Below are positions 33,515 through 41,619 of a DNA stretch of 64,000 nt, in pieces. How positions within the stretch are numbered: the stretch's first letter is position 1; every line of letters starts with the position of its first letter. The stretch covers positions 144,652 to 208,651 of the forward strand of contig JARHXX010000005.1 in NCBI GenBank assembly GCA_029269125.1, in the 5' to 3' direction. A program made the translations under genes and the position numbers. The notes beneath the pieces are model-generated. The model saw nothing but the letters and a program-made list of their open reading frames with translations, did no database searches and was not told the origin of the DNA. Source of the stretch: Kiritimatiellaeota bacterium B1221 (GTDB taxonomy: Bacteria > Verrucomicrobiota > Kiritimatiellia > SS1-B-03-39 > UBA6053).

Positions 33515-34057
33515 ATGAAGGATTCATTTATTATTTGGACTGGTTGGTTTTTCGGTTTCGCGGGCTTTCTCTTCGGCTGGTGGCAACATAGAGTTGCTGC
33601 AGGTGACAGGCGGGATTTGGCCGTGGTTAGAAGGCGGGCAAATGCGCCTTACTTGATCCCCGGCGCCCAGCGCTTCAATAATTTATATGATGACCATGAA
33701 CAGCCCGGGAGCCTTATTGGGTGGGGCCCTTTTAACAAAAACGTTCTTTGTGCCGGCTGTAGAGAAGTCGGTGAAGACGTGAAAAAGGGTGATCCCGTCG
33801 TTTTTGTGGTGGATAACAGTGGAAAAGCTTGTCACCGCGTCTCTGTAGAACTCGACGGTGAAAAAATTGCTATTTGCCAGGAACCGGAATTCGATGACGC
33901 TCAAGGGATTCAATTCATCAAATACCCTTTTGACCCAGCCCTCAGGGGGAAAGGGCAAACTCTGAAGCTTCGATTTGAATGCGAGGGTGTCCAGGATACG
34001 CATCTCTACCGCACTGTTCATGGTAAGCGCGTGCTTGAAAGAATAGACCCTGCTTAA
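33515..34057 (+). CDS. Membrane-anchored protein of unknown function, element cargo
   Basis: 180 residues. One N-terminal membrane helix (IIWTGWFFGFAGFLFGWW), then a soluble beta-rich domain (VVFVVDNSGKACHRVSVELD; LKLRFECEGVQDTHLY). One of only two plus-strand genes in the element, facing the integrase block, so it may be cargo with its own promoter. No family recognised. Confidence 0.6.
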   Translation: MKDSFIIWTGWFFGFAGFLFGWWQHRVAAGDRRDLAVVRRRANAPYLIPGAQRFNNLYDDHEQPGSLIGWGPFNKNVLCAGCREVGEDVKKGDPVVFVVDNSGKACHRVSVELDGEKIAICQEPEFDDAQGIQFIKYPFDPALRGKGQTLKLRFECEGVQDTHLYRTVHGKRVLERIDPA

Positions 34058-34066
34058 GGATTGTGA

Positions 34067-34342
34067 TCACTGGTTGTGGTCCTTTTCGTTCCGCTCCACA
34101 AATGGGAAGGCCGCCGGGTCACAAGTTGCCCCCGCTTTTGTCAAAGCTGTTTCAACCTCATTCCGTGGCATGGGTGCGCCTGGCATGGCCGTCCGGATAT
34201 CTTCCGCCGCTTCCGCCGGGGTGATGTCCGCAAGGCTTGCCAAATTAGCCAGCGTCATAATGTGAGAATGAACGCCGCTCCCAGCAGCGGGGAGGTTCCG
34301 CAGCTCTTCACGATATTTAGATTCCGCGCTCATGCTTTCCAC
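34067..34342 (-). CDS. Truncated helper/primase-type protein, N-terminal part
   Basis: 91 residues. SKYREELRNLPAAGSGVHSH, IMTLANLASLADITPAEAAE and DIRTAMPGAP resemble the N-terminal segment of proteins usually encoded directly after RepA-like ATPases in plasmids and phage-like elements, which continue for several hundred more residues. Here it stops after KDHNQ, so it is probably a remnant of the same decayed replication locus as the pseudogene upstream of it. Confidence 0.55.
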   Translation of the reverse strand: MESMSAESKYREELRNLPAAGSGVHSHIMTLANLASLADITPAEAAEDIRTAMPGAPMPRNEVETALTKAGATCDPAAFPFVERNEKDHNQ

Positions 34343-34416
34343 CTCTCAGGGTAGGGTGTCACATACTCCGGGTAAACTCAGCTCATAACCCAGCTCAAAA
34401 GGTTTTTTGAACAGGG

Positions 34417-35136
34417 TTATTCGTGATCCGCTCCGATTGTGTATGTCGGTAGTCCTGTCCCCTGTCGGTGCGGAATGAGAACCCCCAGCCCTTCCAGCTC
34501 CTCAAAACGTCTCCGGGCTGTAGCTTTTGAAACGGCCTCGCAACGGTCAGCGATTGTTTCACACAGAAACGATTTTCCGCCTTTTGGATATTCTTGGACA
34601 ACACATTTCACCCAATCCGGCGGAACCTCTTTCCGGGTGCGTCCGCCGGCAAGCTTGGGCGGCTCGTTTTCCTCTTCCAGTTAGGCGGATTTTACAGGTT
34701 CCCCGTCAACGTCCACCCCCCCAACCGACCAGCGTATGCGGATCCAGCATCCAATGAACGGGGCGGATTCGGCTCCGTCTTTGATCTTTGACGCGGACAG
34801 GGTGAAGACTTTCCCGCCTTCGATGTCCACCGCTTGGGCTTTCAGTTCAACGTCCGCCGCTCCTTTGTATGCGGTGCTCCCTCTCATTCCCCGGTCTGCA
34901 TCTTTGCCGGAATGATGGACGGAAAGCACAAGACATTCAAAGCGGTCCCGTAGGGTTTCCACCGCGCGGACATAATCGGTGCTGTTCTCATTCCCTTCTT
35001 ACCATCGGGCCTGTGTATTTACCACAATCAAGGCCGGGGAAACTTCCAGTGCGCTGATTGCCTTCGTTGAAGATTGAGGGCGTACCACAGGAGGGTGATG
35101 CACACATAAGATGTTTTCAGGCCAGCAGTGTTTAAA
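34417..35136 (-). pseudogene. Decayed RepA-type (AAA_25) replicative ATPase
   Basis: One minus-strand frame carries recognisable fragments broken by in-frame TAA codons at about 34996 and at 34681-34683. The order is ILCVHHPPVVRPQSS, ALEVSPALIVVNTQARW (stop), NENSTDYVRAVETLRDRFEC, LVLSVHHSGKDADRGMRGST, AYKGAADVELKAQ (stop), then a winged-helix-like tail KGGKSFLCETIADRCEAVSK ending GADHE. The VHHSGKD...RGSTA block is the RepA/AAA_25 signature. The N-terminal Walker A half is missing, lost before 35136. Confidence 0.75.
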
Positions 35137-35288
35137 CGAAAAGGTTTGTAAATTTAAGCTATGAGGAATTTAATATTCAAATTTCTCCAGAAAAGCTAAA
35201 AAAGATTCATGAAAGATTCAGCCGTGCACCGACATTCAAAAAAAGATCACAGGAAAAATTTACATCCCAGTCAAAATGGAGGGCAGTA

Positions 35289-35963
35289 ATGAAACCCTAT
35301 CTTTTAATGTTTTGCATCCTGGCATCCAGTTTGAAAGCTGGGGATGTGGCGAAGGAGGTTATAGCCTCCAGTAGGCAACCAAAAGAATACAGTATTTCTG
35401 ACCTAAGCCCGCAAGTTACAAAAAAAATCTATGACAAAATAAAGGGGACTTTGCACAAAACAGAATCCACTTTTGCTTTTCAATATGCGGATTTCCGGAT
35501 TCGAGAGGGCAATGTCGTTTTAAACCCTACCGGTCTGCGAACTTACAAGGTAAGTCAAACCATCGGAAACGGCATGTATCTTGTGAATTCAAATGATTTT
35601 GCACTGCAGCTTCTTCCAAGGGTAAAGGAATATGCAGAAGGCGAAAGGATTGCTGCGATAACTATAAGAAGTGGGAATTTTAACTATTCGACTGTTTTGG
35701 GGGCATCTCGAACAATCCCAAAATTAGTAGAAATAACTCAGGAAACTCCAACGTATGACGAATTTCTGATTGCTGTAAGACTCGGTGAAGAGTTCCGTTT
35801 CACTATGCCGATGTCTGTTACGTGCCCCAAATGTAAAGGCACCCGATTTTATGAGGAACCCGATGAAAGGCGGCCAGGGGAGAAGGTCAAGAAAGTCTGC
35901 AACGGTTGCCCAGGGAGTTTTGGCAAAATTCCTGCAGAGATTGGGTTTATCTTAAAGAAATAA
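35289..35963 (+). CDS. Secreted protein with C-terminal zinc-ribbon-like cysteines
   Basis: 224 residues with a signal peptide (MKPYLLMFCILASSLKAGDV). A C-terminal CPKCKGTRFYEEPDER...CNGCPG arrangement resembles DnaJ-type or zinc-ribbon Cys pairs. Similar secreted proteins sit elsewhere in PVC genomes, but I cannot name the family. The frame is open upstream to about 35133 without a start, with a peptide YEEFNIQISPEKLKKIHERF, which looks like the end of another lost gene. Plus-strand cargo of the element. Confidence 0.65.
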   Translation: MKPYLLMFCILASSLKAGDVAKEVIASSRQPKEYSISDLSPQVTKKIYDKIKGTLHKTESTFAFQYADFRIREGNVVLNPTGLRTYKVSQTIGNGMYLVNSNDFALQLLPRVKEYAEGERIAAITIRSGNFNYSTVLGASRTIPKLVEITQETPTYDEFLIAVRLGEEFRFTMPMSVTCPKCKGTRFYEEPDERRPGEKVKKVCNGCPGSFGKIPAEIGFILKK

Positions 35964-36000
35964 CACTTTGGAACGGGTTAATTTAAACGATTCGGTGATA

Positions 36001-36405
36001 CTACAGAGCATCATTGATCTTTCTTCGAAGGGTCTCAAATTCATCAATAATAGGCTCCAATCCTCCATATCCGTCAAGCATGTCGCAAACCTTTTCCATT
36101 AGAACTACCTCATCGCGGCTGAAAGAAACTGCGTTATCACCTGCTGATTCAGACAAGACTAATTTTACTTTAGTTTCCCCCTTTTGGGAGATTATATGCT
36201 CATCGAAATGTATCACATCCTTTACCCTGTAAGATCCGCCCGATTTCAGGTGAATCAATTCACCTATCCTTGGCAAAAATGCACATTTGATATAAGGGAC
36301 TTCCTCTATTACCCCCAAAGGGTACTCAAGATCTACGTCAAACAATTGTTCCGGTGTACTCATATTGCATGCATTGTGAAAATGGATATTTAAATCAAGC
36401 ATCAA
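36001..36405 (-). CDS. Hypothetical protein of the element
   Basis: 134 residues, acidic, alpha/beta mixed (PRIGELIHLKSGGSYRVKDV; IHFDEHIISQKGETKVKLVL). It may start instead at an internal Met (MSTPEQLFDVDLEYPL). No motif recognised. Last gene of the minus-strand series. Confidence 0.55.
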   Translation of the reverse strand: MMLDLNIHFHNACNMSTPEQLFDVDLEYPLGVIEEVPYIKCAFLPRIGELIHLKSGGSYRVKDVIHFDEHIISQKGETKVKLVLSESAGDNAVSFSRDEVVLMEKVCDMLDGYGGLEPIIDEFETLRRKINDAL

Positions 36406-36459
36406 ATAGGCCCCGGCGGGAACCGGGGCCTAGGGTTCAAGGGAGCTATGTCTGATTTT

Positions 36460-36783
36460 TCATGCGTCCCCCTTCAGCCATTTGTAAATCTGTTCGCCGG
36501 AAAACTTGATAGGGCAGCGCGTACCGCGTAGGCGCTTGAGGACGCCTTCTTTCTCCAATTTCCGGATGTCGTATTCAGACAGGCCGATCGCCTTGGAGAC
36601 TTCAGCAGTCGTCATTACGGGTTTAAGATTTGAAATAGGAGACCCGCTTTTTCCGTTCTCAACAGTGGCAACCTCTTTCCTGAAAAGCTGTGTCTGTGTC
36701 TGTGTCTGTGTAAGCTTCCGCTCCAACCTTCTACTTTCCAAGTTATTCTTCCTGAATATTTTTTCTGATTCACTAAGCTGCAT
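36460..36783 (-). CDS. Helix-turn-helix protein with Thr-Gln hexamer repeat
   Basis: 107 residues. The C-terminal 50 residues form a MerR/excisionase-style HTH (VMTTAEVSKAIGLSEYDIRK; LEKEGVLKRLRG; FSGEQIYKWLKG). Before it lies TQTQTQTQ, encoded by tandem TGTCTG hexamers on the plus strand at 36691-36708. Because the unit is six bases, copy changes would alter linker length but not frame. Likely a DNA-binding regulator or directionality factor of the element. Confidence 0.7.
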   Translation of the reverse strand: MQLSESEKIFRKNNLESRRLERKLTQTQTQTQLFRKEVATVENGKSGSPISNLKPVMTTAEVSKAIGLSEYDIRKLEKEGVLKRLRGTRCPIKFSGEQIYKWLKGDA

Positions 36784-36842
36784 ATTGGTCCTTCTTTTGA
36801 ATGGTTGAAAAACCCGCCTTTCGACGGGTTAATTAATTATTT

Positions 36843-37007
36843 TCAAGCAGTTTTTGACGCCAATAGATTTGTAGTTGATCGAATTTCGCAGATTCTTTCA
36901 ATCGGCAAACCTGCGATTTGGCTTTCCATTTCCAAAGCTTTCATTTGGTCCTCTGTGAAATGCAAAGTTACGGCGGTCAGTTTGTTTTCGGTTACTTGAG
37001 TGTCCAT
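36843..37007 (-). CDS. 54-residue ribbon-helix-helix-like protein
   Basis: Start at 37007 (MDTQVTENKLTAVTLHFTED) is set by AAAGGAAA eight bases upstream; a longer frame to 37214 would translate the structured leader and is rejected. The pattern of a beta strand (LTAVTLHFT) then two helices (EDQMKALEMESQIAG; PIERICEIRSTTNL) is like small RHH/CopG regulators, such as plasmid copy-control proteins. Downstream of an attenuator-like region. Confidence 0.55.
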   Translation of the reverse strand: MDTQVTENKLTAVTLHFTEDQMKALEMESQIAGLPIERICEIRSTTNLLASKTA

Positions 37008-37070
37008 GTCGTAATTTTCCTTTAGTTTTTCAAGGCTTCCCCCCCGGTTGATCGTCCAGGTACAAAAAGA

Positions 37071-37240
37071 GGCCCGTGAGTGCTCGACCAAGACGGTACC
37101 AAAGGACACCGTGCACCCGTAGGCGCAACACATCACGGGCCATATAGCCAGGGAAGGGGATGAAAAAACGTTTAGGATGTCGTTTGGTGGTGTCTTGGTC
37201 GAGACTTTTTGCAAAATGCAGAATTATATATTTATGTCAA
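37071..37240 (-). promoter_or_regulatory. Attenuator-like leader with two interlocking inverted repeats
   Basis: Read on the minus strand: TTGACA-like (37240-37235) and TATAAT (37228-37223) boxes, though only 6 bases apart; then CTCGACCAAGAC (37203-37192), GGCCCGTGA (37141-37133), GTCTTGGTCGAG (37094-37083) and TCACGGGCC (37079-37071) followed by TCTTTTT. The first arm pairs exactly (12 bp) with the third and the second (9 bp) with the fourth, so the pairings interlock. The second pair plus T-run looks like a terminator and the first pair an antiterminator, or both form a pseudoknot. Leader of the 54-residue gene. Confidence 0.55.
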
Positions 37241-37341
37241 CCTCCTTCATGGGTTCAAAATCATCTTTTTCATGATTGAGGATCTGAGGTGATGGTTCCC
37301 TCTGGGTTTCATCGAGTATGAAAGCTTCAATTTAAAGGAAT

Positions 37342-37554
37342 TCATCCCAAGTGCGTATTAGAGGTCTTTTGCTTACATCCGCAGCCTTTTGTTTTTGGCA
37401 AAATTTTGCCTTTTAGCCTGCTTTTGGGCCATTTCTCTGGGGAGGTGTTAAACTTGCAATTCTCGCACACCCCGAAAGAGACGGTTGCCGAGTGGAATCC
37501 ACACCACCCGCCGTCTTTGCTGGGTGCGGTTGAGAAGTATTTACACGGAATCAT
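37342..37554 (-). CDS. Small Cys-rich protein of the element
   Basis: 70 residues from an ATG overlapping the previous stop by 4 bp. Cys at WCGFHS, FGVCENCKFNT and GCGCKQK suggest a zinc or other metal site. Unrecognised. Last of four tightly packed genes (38939 to 37342). Confidence 0.6.
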   Translation of the reverse strand: MIPCKYFSTAPSKDGGWCGFHSATVSFGVCENCKFNTSPEKWPKSRLKGKILPKTKGCGCKQKTSNTHLG

Positions 37555-38039
37555 GATACCGACCCCGAAGCGGTTACGCCTCCATCGTTCCTGCTGTAAC
37601 TTCCCACTGGCGTATTCCCTGTGTTTTTGTGTGCATATAAGCCCGTCCATCCGGTATCGATCTGCCAGTACCCTGCGCCTAATGCCATCTGGATATTAAC
37701 TGTTGTCTCTATCCAATCCTCTGACCATGGGGGCTTGTACTCTCCGTCACCGGATCCGAACCAACGGCACCCGAAAGATGAATATTGCGCGGTGACTGTA
37801 ATCCCTCCAGTGGTTCTGTATAAACCTGCACCTACCTGATCTGCCTCAAACTCCACTGAATACATTTCAAGCAATCCGTTGCAAGGCCATGAAGCTGGAG
37901 GCCATGATCCTGAGCAAGGGCAGTCATTCGGTGCTGGGTCAGGGCAACAACAGTCTTCGAAAGCTGCCCGGCTGAAGATTTGGGGCGTTGTTCCGTCGAA
38001 AGGAAACTTGCCCCCGTAAAGCATGATTTGGTCAACCAT
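37551..38039 (-). CDS. Cys-rich beta-type protein, unknown
   Basis: 162 residues from ATG 38039, one base after the stop of the preceding gene. An N-terminal block DCCCPDPAPNDCPCSGSW with many Cys is followed by Gly/Thr/Trp-rich strands (GAGLYRTTGGITVTAQYSS; GAGYWQIDTGWTGLYAHK) as in secreted or virion-surface proteins. Family unknown. Confidence 0.6.
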   Translation of the reverse strand: MVDQIMLYGGKFPFDGTTPQIFSRAAFEDCCCPDPAPNDCPCSGSWPPASWPCNGLLEMYSVEFEADQVGAGLYRTTGGITVTAQYSSFGCRWFGSGDGEYKPPWSEDWIETTVNIQMALGAGYWQIDTGWTGLYAHKNTGNTPVGSYSRNDGGVTASGSVS

Positions 38040-38040
38040 T

Positions 38041-38745
38041 TTATTCCTCCGACTCAGAAGGGCATTCAGGTTCGGTATCGGCTTCAACCCAAGAGATATC
38101 ACCATCAACAGATACGAGCACATGCGTTCCTGAGTCTGGGCCCTTGAGCGTCAGCGGAAACACAACGGTTATTGATGTGCTTAGATCCTGAGTAATATCA
38201 GTGACGGCGCCATTTTCGGCGGTCACCGTGCCTATCTGAAAATGAATGTCTCCGGCAGTATCGCTGTCGATGTCCAAAGTGTCAGACGGTAGGGTTGCTC
38301 CGGTTTCCACCACACTTGATGTGACATGCCATATGTTGAAATAGCTCTGGAATGATGACTTATCAACGCTCACTTTGAGCCAGTAAATTGTAGATGTATT
38401 ATCTGTTACATCCGCGGCAGTCAACGATTTGACATTGTTAAGAGGGTAAAGCGTTGCGGAATTCGAACTGACCAGTATGCCGTCCCTCATGGAGACCTGC
38501 AGGGGATTTGTAACAGCGTCCTCTTGGTACAGCTCCCACTGGTTTTGATTAAGGACGTTTGTTGTTGTCCTTCTACGTTGAGTGGACAAATGAAGCCGGC
38601 CACCAATCACGGAAGACAGTAGACCAGGACCAGCTATGACGGAATCCGTCATCAAGAATTGAATTGCCGCACGTAATTCTTCGAGCTGGTCAGCCTTCAA
38701 AACCTGACCGGCCACAAATGGATTATTGAGTTTAGGGGGGATCAT
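38041..38745 (-). CDS. Possible appendage/tail-fibre-like protein of the element
   Basis: 234 residues. It opens with NPFVAGQVLKADQLEELRAA, a motif seen at the start of many phage structural and minor-tail proteins, followed by beta-strand-rich sequence (GDISWVEADTEPECPSESEE at the end). No enzyme motif. It overlaps the upstream gene by 4 bp. Structural role is inference. Confidence 0.55.
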   Translation of the reverse strand: MIPPKLNNPFVAGQVLKADQLEELRAAIQFLMTDSVIAGPGLLSSVIGGRLHLSTQRRRTTTNVLNQNQWELYQEDAVTNPLQVSMRDGILVSSNSATLYPLNNVKSLTAADVTDNTSTIYWLKVSVDKSSFQSYFNIWHVTSSVVETGATLPSDTLDIDSDTAGDIHFQIGTVTAENGAVTDITQDLSTSITVVFPLTLKGPDSGTHVLVSVDGDISWVEADTEPECPSESEE

Positions 38746-38939
38746 GAATTTACCTCTTTGATTTTTGATTTTTCGCGTTCACGTATTACCCGGTCAAGTT
38801 TCGGGCATCGCCCCCACACCGAATAAGCCGCATCCGGGCGGATTGGGCGGGGTTGAAATTTGGTTAACCGGTCTTGGATCCGCGTAAGTGGGCGCGTACC
38901 ATCCAAAATAGCTGGGGCGGGTGTGCTTTGTATTTTCAT
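38742..38939 (-). CDS. Small basic protein of the element
   Basis: 65 residues, Pro/Arg-rich N-terminal half (ILDGTRPLTRIQDRLTKFQP), ending EREKSKIKEVNS. 4-bp overlap with the following gene supports it being real. Unknown function. Confidence 0.55.
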   Translation of the reverse strand: MKIQSTPAPAILDGTRPLTRIQDRLTKFQPRPIRPDAAYSVWGRCPKLDRVIREREKSKIKEVNS

Positions 38940-39245
38940 CGGTGCTCCTCAGACTCGGTTTAGCGTGCGGTAAGTGGGCAGCATTCTGTTAATTGTGGTC
39001 ATATTTTTTAATGAGGTTGTAAAAGTTGAATTTTTCTCTTCCCGGACAGAGATAACGGGCAGAAGAGCAGGAAACCCCCGATTTATTTTGAGGCCTAATA
39101 GATTCCTTGTGGGGGGGGGAGGGGCACGCCATAGACGCAGACAAACGGGAACGCATCGCTCTTGACGCTGGGCAAGGTTGCCCTTGTCTCGATTCCTGCA
39201 ATTCAAAAAACACCGTGACGGGCCTCTGTGTGCGTCTGGCGACAT
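38940..39245. other. 306-bp gap, no convincing gene
   Basis: Two overlapping minus-strand frames (38949-39245, 38989-39249) exist but their compositions differ from the neighbours and neither has a ribosome site or coupled start. A run of nine or ten G is at about 39111-39120. It may hold the promoter of the 38939 gene set. Confidence 0.4.
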
Positions 39246-39785
39246 TCATCGTTTTGGCTCATATATTGCATGACCTTCATCCACACACCCCAGTAGGAAC
39301 GGGCACGCGATACCTTTAGCCTCGGGCATCGTGCCCCAAGAACCTAACCAGAAGAAATCGTACAACCCCGTATCGAATATCCGGGCAAACGCCGGCGGTC
39401 GCTTTGGCAAGTCAGCCAGTCCCGCAACATGGCGGTAGAACTGCATCCAACGCTGCTCAAGTTCTCGCATCAAAGGAATTCCGCGTGGTTGGTTTTTGCT
39501 CCGTTCATGCCTCAGTAAGCAGAACTGGAAAACTTGGAATCCGATATAGAGCCGTTCCCCACCAGTTCCGGGGTAATCCGCGAGGCCATCGGCAGCCCAG
39601 CGCGCGACGGTGCCGGGCTTGACTCCAAACATTGCCGCAATATCTTTTCGGGTGAGTAGTCTAGTCGGTTCATCGCTCCAGTCTGTGAACAACTGTCCGG
39701 AATGGTCCGGGAACTCCAAGCGGTCAACAGCAGGAATGAAGGCGTTCTTAATCATTGCAGCATATTGTGCATTTAACTCACTCAT
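39246..39785 (-). CDS. HTH protein of the element, possible terminase-small-like
   Basis: 179 residues from the ATG at 39785, overlapping the preceding stop by 8 bp. A MerR-like HTH lies at about 40-90 (TRLLTRKDIAAMFGVKPGTV; ARWAADGLADYPG). The C-terminal GIACPFLLGCVDEGHAIY is unrecognised. DNA-binding proteins in this position of satellites may pack or regulate DNA, but I cannot assign it. Confidence 0.65.
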   Translation of the reverse strand: MSELNAQYAAMIKNAFIPAVDRLEFPDHSGQLFTDWSDEPTRLLTRKDIAAMFGVKPGTVARWAADGLADYPGTGGERLYIGFQVFQFCLLRHERSKNQPRGIPLMRELEQRWMQFYRHVAGLADLPKRPPAFARIFDTGLYDFFWLGSWGTMPEAKGIACPFLLGCVDEGHAIYEPKR

Positions 39786-40149
39786 CTGCGCCCCCGGATT
39801 TCTTGGCGCAGATGTCAAGAAGCTGGCTGACAGCCGCCTCGAGTTTGTCGCCTTCGGAACGTAGTTTCTTCATCTGCTCGCTGACGGACAATGCTGCATC
39901 GGTGGTGAAGTCGCACTGCTTCAGCTGTTTTGTAATCTGTTCCACTTTGGAAAGTTCCTTCGTTTTCGGTTTCTTGGCTTCAACTTCCGCATTCAGCGCG
40001 GCATGGTCATTCTGGGCTTTTTCCAAGCGGACCGCCGTCGTCATGGTCGTATCGGGTGCCTTGGCAGGTTTCCCCAGGGATTCCCGCATCTGTGCGTTAG
40101 TGCGTTCCAGTTCATTTAACTTATCTTTGATCGGTCTATGTGGTGTCAT
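39778..40149 (-). CDS. Coiled-coil protein A, paralogue of its neighbour
   Basis: 123 residues from ATG 40149 (AAAAGGCA upstream). NAQMRESLGKPAKAPDTTM, TTAVRLEKAQNDHAALNAEV and later heptads up to KLEAAVSQLLDICAKKSGG indicate a long coiled coil. The first half matches 40269-40592 almost position for position, so it arose by duplication. Function unknown. Confidence 0.7.
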   Translation of the reverse strand: MTPHRPIKDKLNELERTNAQMRESLGKPAKAPDTTMTTAVRLEKAQNDHAALNAEVEAKKPKTKELSKVEQITKQLKQCDFTTDAALSVSEQMKKLRSEGDKLEAAVSQLLDICAKKSGGADE

Positions 40150-40268
40150 GTGTATGCCTTTTGGTTTTAGTGGTGGGTTTGATTTAAAATAGGGTCCGGG
40201 ACTGGAAACGTCGCCCGGCCGGCGAGACTTAAGAAGCAATTTCCCGCGTTCCATTCACGGGCAACAAA

Positions 40269-40592
40269 TTACATCCGATCTAAAGTGGCCTGCATCCGGT
40301 CAACGATGGCTTCGCAGTGTTGACATTGGGCCTGTAGTCGGTCGAGTTTCTCCAGCAATTCAGACCGGAAACTTGATTTTTTCGGGCCTGTTTTACTTTT
40401 CGCCTTCGCCTGTTTGAGTTCCTGACTGAGAGCTTCATTTTCAGATTTGGCCTTTTCGAAACGCTGGGCCGCCGTCATCGCCATGTCAGGGGAAACGGCA
40501 GGCTTCCCAAGCCGGGCGCGTAATTTTGAGTTGCTTAGTTCTAAGTCAGCAAGCTGTTGATTCATCGGTTTGTAATTGTTCTGAATGGTCAT
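40269..40592 (-). CDS. Coiled-coil protein B, paralogue of its neighbour
   Basis: 107 residues. NSKLRARLGKPAVSPDMAM, TAAQRFEKAKSENEALSQEL, then a coil with KLDRLQAQCQHCEAIVDRMQ. Paralogue of the gene at 39778-40149 (same LGKPA..PD.xMT.A.R.EKA core). Possibly scaffolding or nucleic-acid-associated; no motif seen. Confidence 0.7.
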   Translation of the reverse strand: MTIQNNYKPMNQQLADLELSNSKLRARLGKPAVSPDMAMTAAQRFEKAKSENEALSQELKQAKAKSKTGPKKSSFRSELLEKLDRLQAQCQHCEAIVDRMQATLDRM

Positions 40593-40702
40593 GTTTTTAC
40601 CTCGTGGTGTGGGTTGATTTGAAAAGGTGGTGAAATTGCAAGACGCTGTTCACCGGCAGCGAAATTTAGACGCGCCCCTGCTTGCAATCAGGGGGTCAAA
40701 TG

Positions 40703-40984
40703 TCAGCAGTACGGCCCAATCTCACCGGCATCTTTGAGTTCCTTCAGGGCATCAGGGCGAACCAGTTTCTTGAGAGCTTGGAATCTTTCCTCTTTTTGTT
40801 CGGCCAAGATTTCTTTTTTAACGATCTCTTTCACCCGATCGTATTCGGCTTTTTCTTCCTCGCGCTTCTTGCGGTGCTCCTCGACCTGCTTATTTGCTTT
40901 CGCAACCCGGGGGTCATCGGCGTAGCTTTTCGCCTTCAGGTCAGCGTTAGGGTCGCGAGTGAAGTCTTTGTTTTGCTGTGTCAT
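40703..40984 (-). CDS. Charged helical protein of the element
   Basis: 93 residues, Lys/Glu-rich single helix (QVEEHRKKREEEKAEYDRVK; EIVKKEILAEQKEERFQALK). Ribosome-site GGAGTAAAT upstream. Unknown. Confidence 0.6.
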   Translation of the reverse strand: MTQQNKDFTRDPNADLKAKSYADDPRVAKANKQVEEHRKKREEEKAEYDRVKEIVKKEILAEQKEERFQALKKLVRPDALKELKDAGEIGPYC

Positions 40985-41035
40985 GTTTATTTACTCCTTG
41001 CCGGGGATCCCCGGCGGTTTTTGGGTTGATTAAAT

Positions 41036-41572
41036 TTATAAGTTGAAATAGCTCTTCAGCTGCGTCCGCAATTCCTCGATCCGGTGCTTGGACGCAATTT
41101 CGGCTTGGTGCATGGGGGTCGGGTTAAAATCAGCAGGCATGGCCTCGACAAGTTTCAGCAGCTGCTTGTCCGTCCTGATCCGGGCATCAATTACCAGGTC
41201 CGCCTCGTCTGCCTTTTCGCCTTCCTTGCAAATCTCATCCCGCCGGGCGTTGATCTGGTTTTGCAGCGCCTCACGTGCAGCGCGGTTATCGCTCTCGAAT
41301 TGACGGAAAAGGTTCATCCGTTGAATGTGAAGATTGATTTCTTCAGCATCGAAAAGAAGAAGTCCTTCCATCCCGGCATTTATGGCCGCGATATCCTTAC
41401 GGGAAAACTTCCCTGCATCGATGGAGTCCATCACGGCGGTGATCGACGCTCGCGCGGAGGCTTGGGCTTTGTGAAAAGCTGCCACCCTGCGATTGAATGC
41501 CGCTACTTCCTTCAAAAGAGCTGTGCTCATGAAATTTTCGTAAACAGGCAGTTGTATGATTGTATCGTTCAT
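41036..41572 (-). CDS. Helical protein of the element
   Basis: 178 residues, mainly long helices (LLKEVAAFNRRVAAFHKAQA; DARIRTDKQLLKLVEAMPAD), ending ELRTQLKSYFNL. Unrecognised. Located directly after the ATPase gene in the same direction, suggesting it belongs to the same replication or packaging block. Confidence 0.65.
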   Translation of the reverse strand: MNDTIIQLPVYENFMSTALLKEVAAFNRRVAAFHKAQASARASITAVMDSIDAGKFSRKDIAAINAGMEGLLLFDAEEINLHIQRMNLFRQFESDNRAAREALQNQINARRDEICKEGEKADEADLVIDARIRTDKQLLKLVEAMPADFNPTPMHQAEIASKHRIEELRTQLKSYFNL

Positions 41573-41619
41573 TTTCTATGTGGTCCTTTGCCGGGTTGTC
41601 CGGCGGTTGTGTTTTGAAT

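Noticed and set aside
36691..36708. Phase-variable on/off switch from the TGTCTG repeat
   Set aside because: A six-base unit cannot shift the reading frame.
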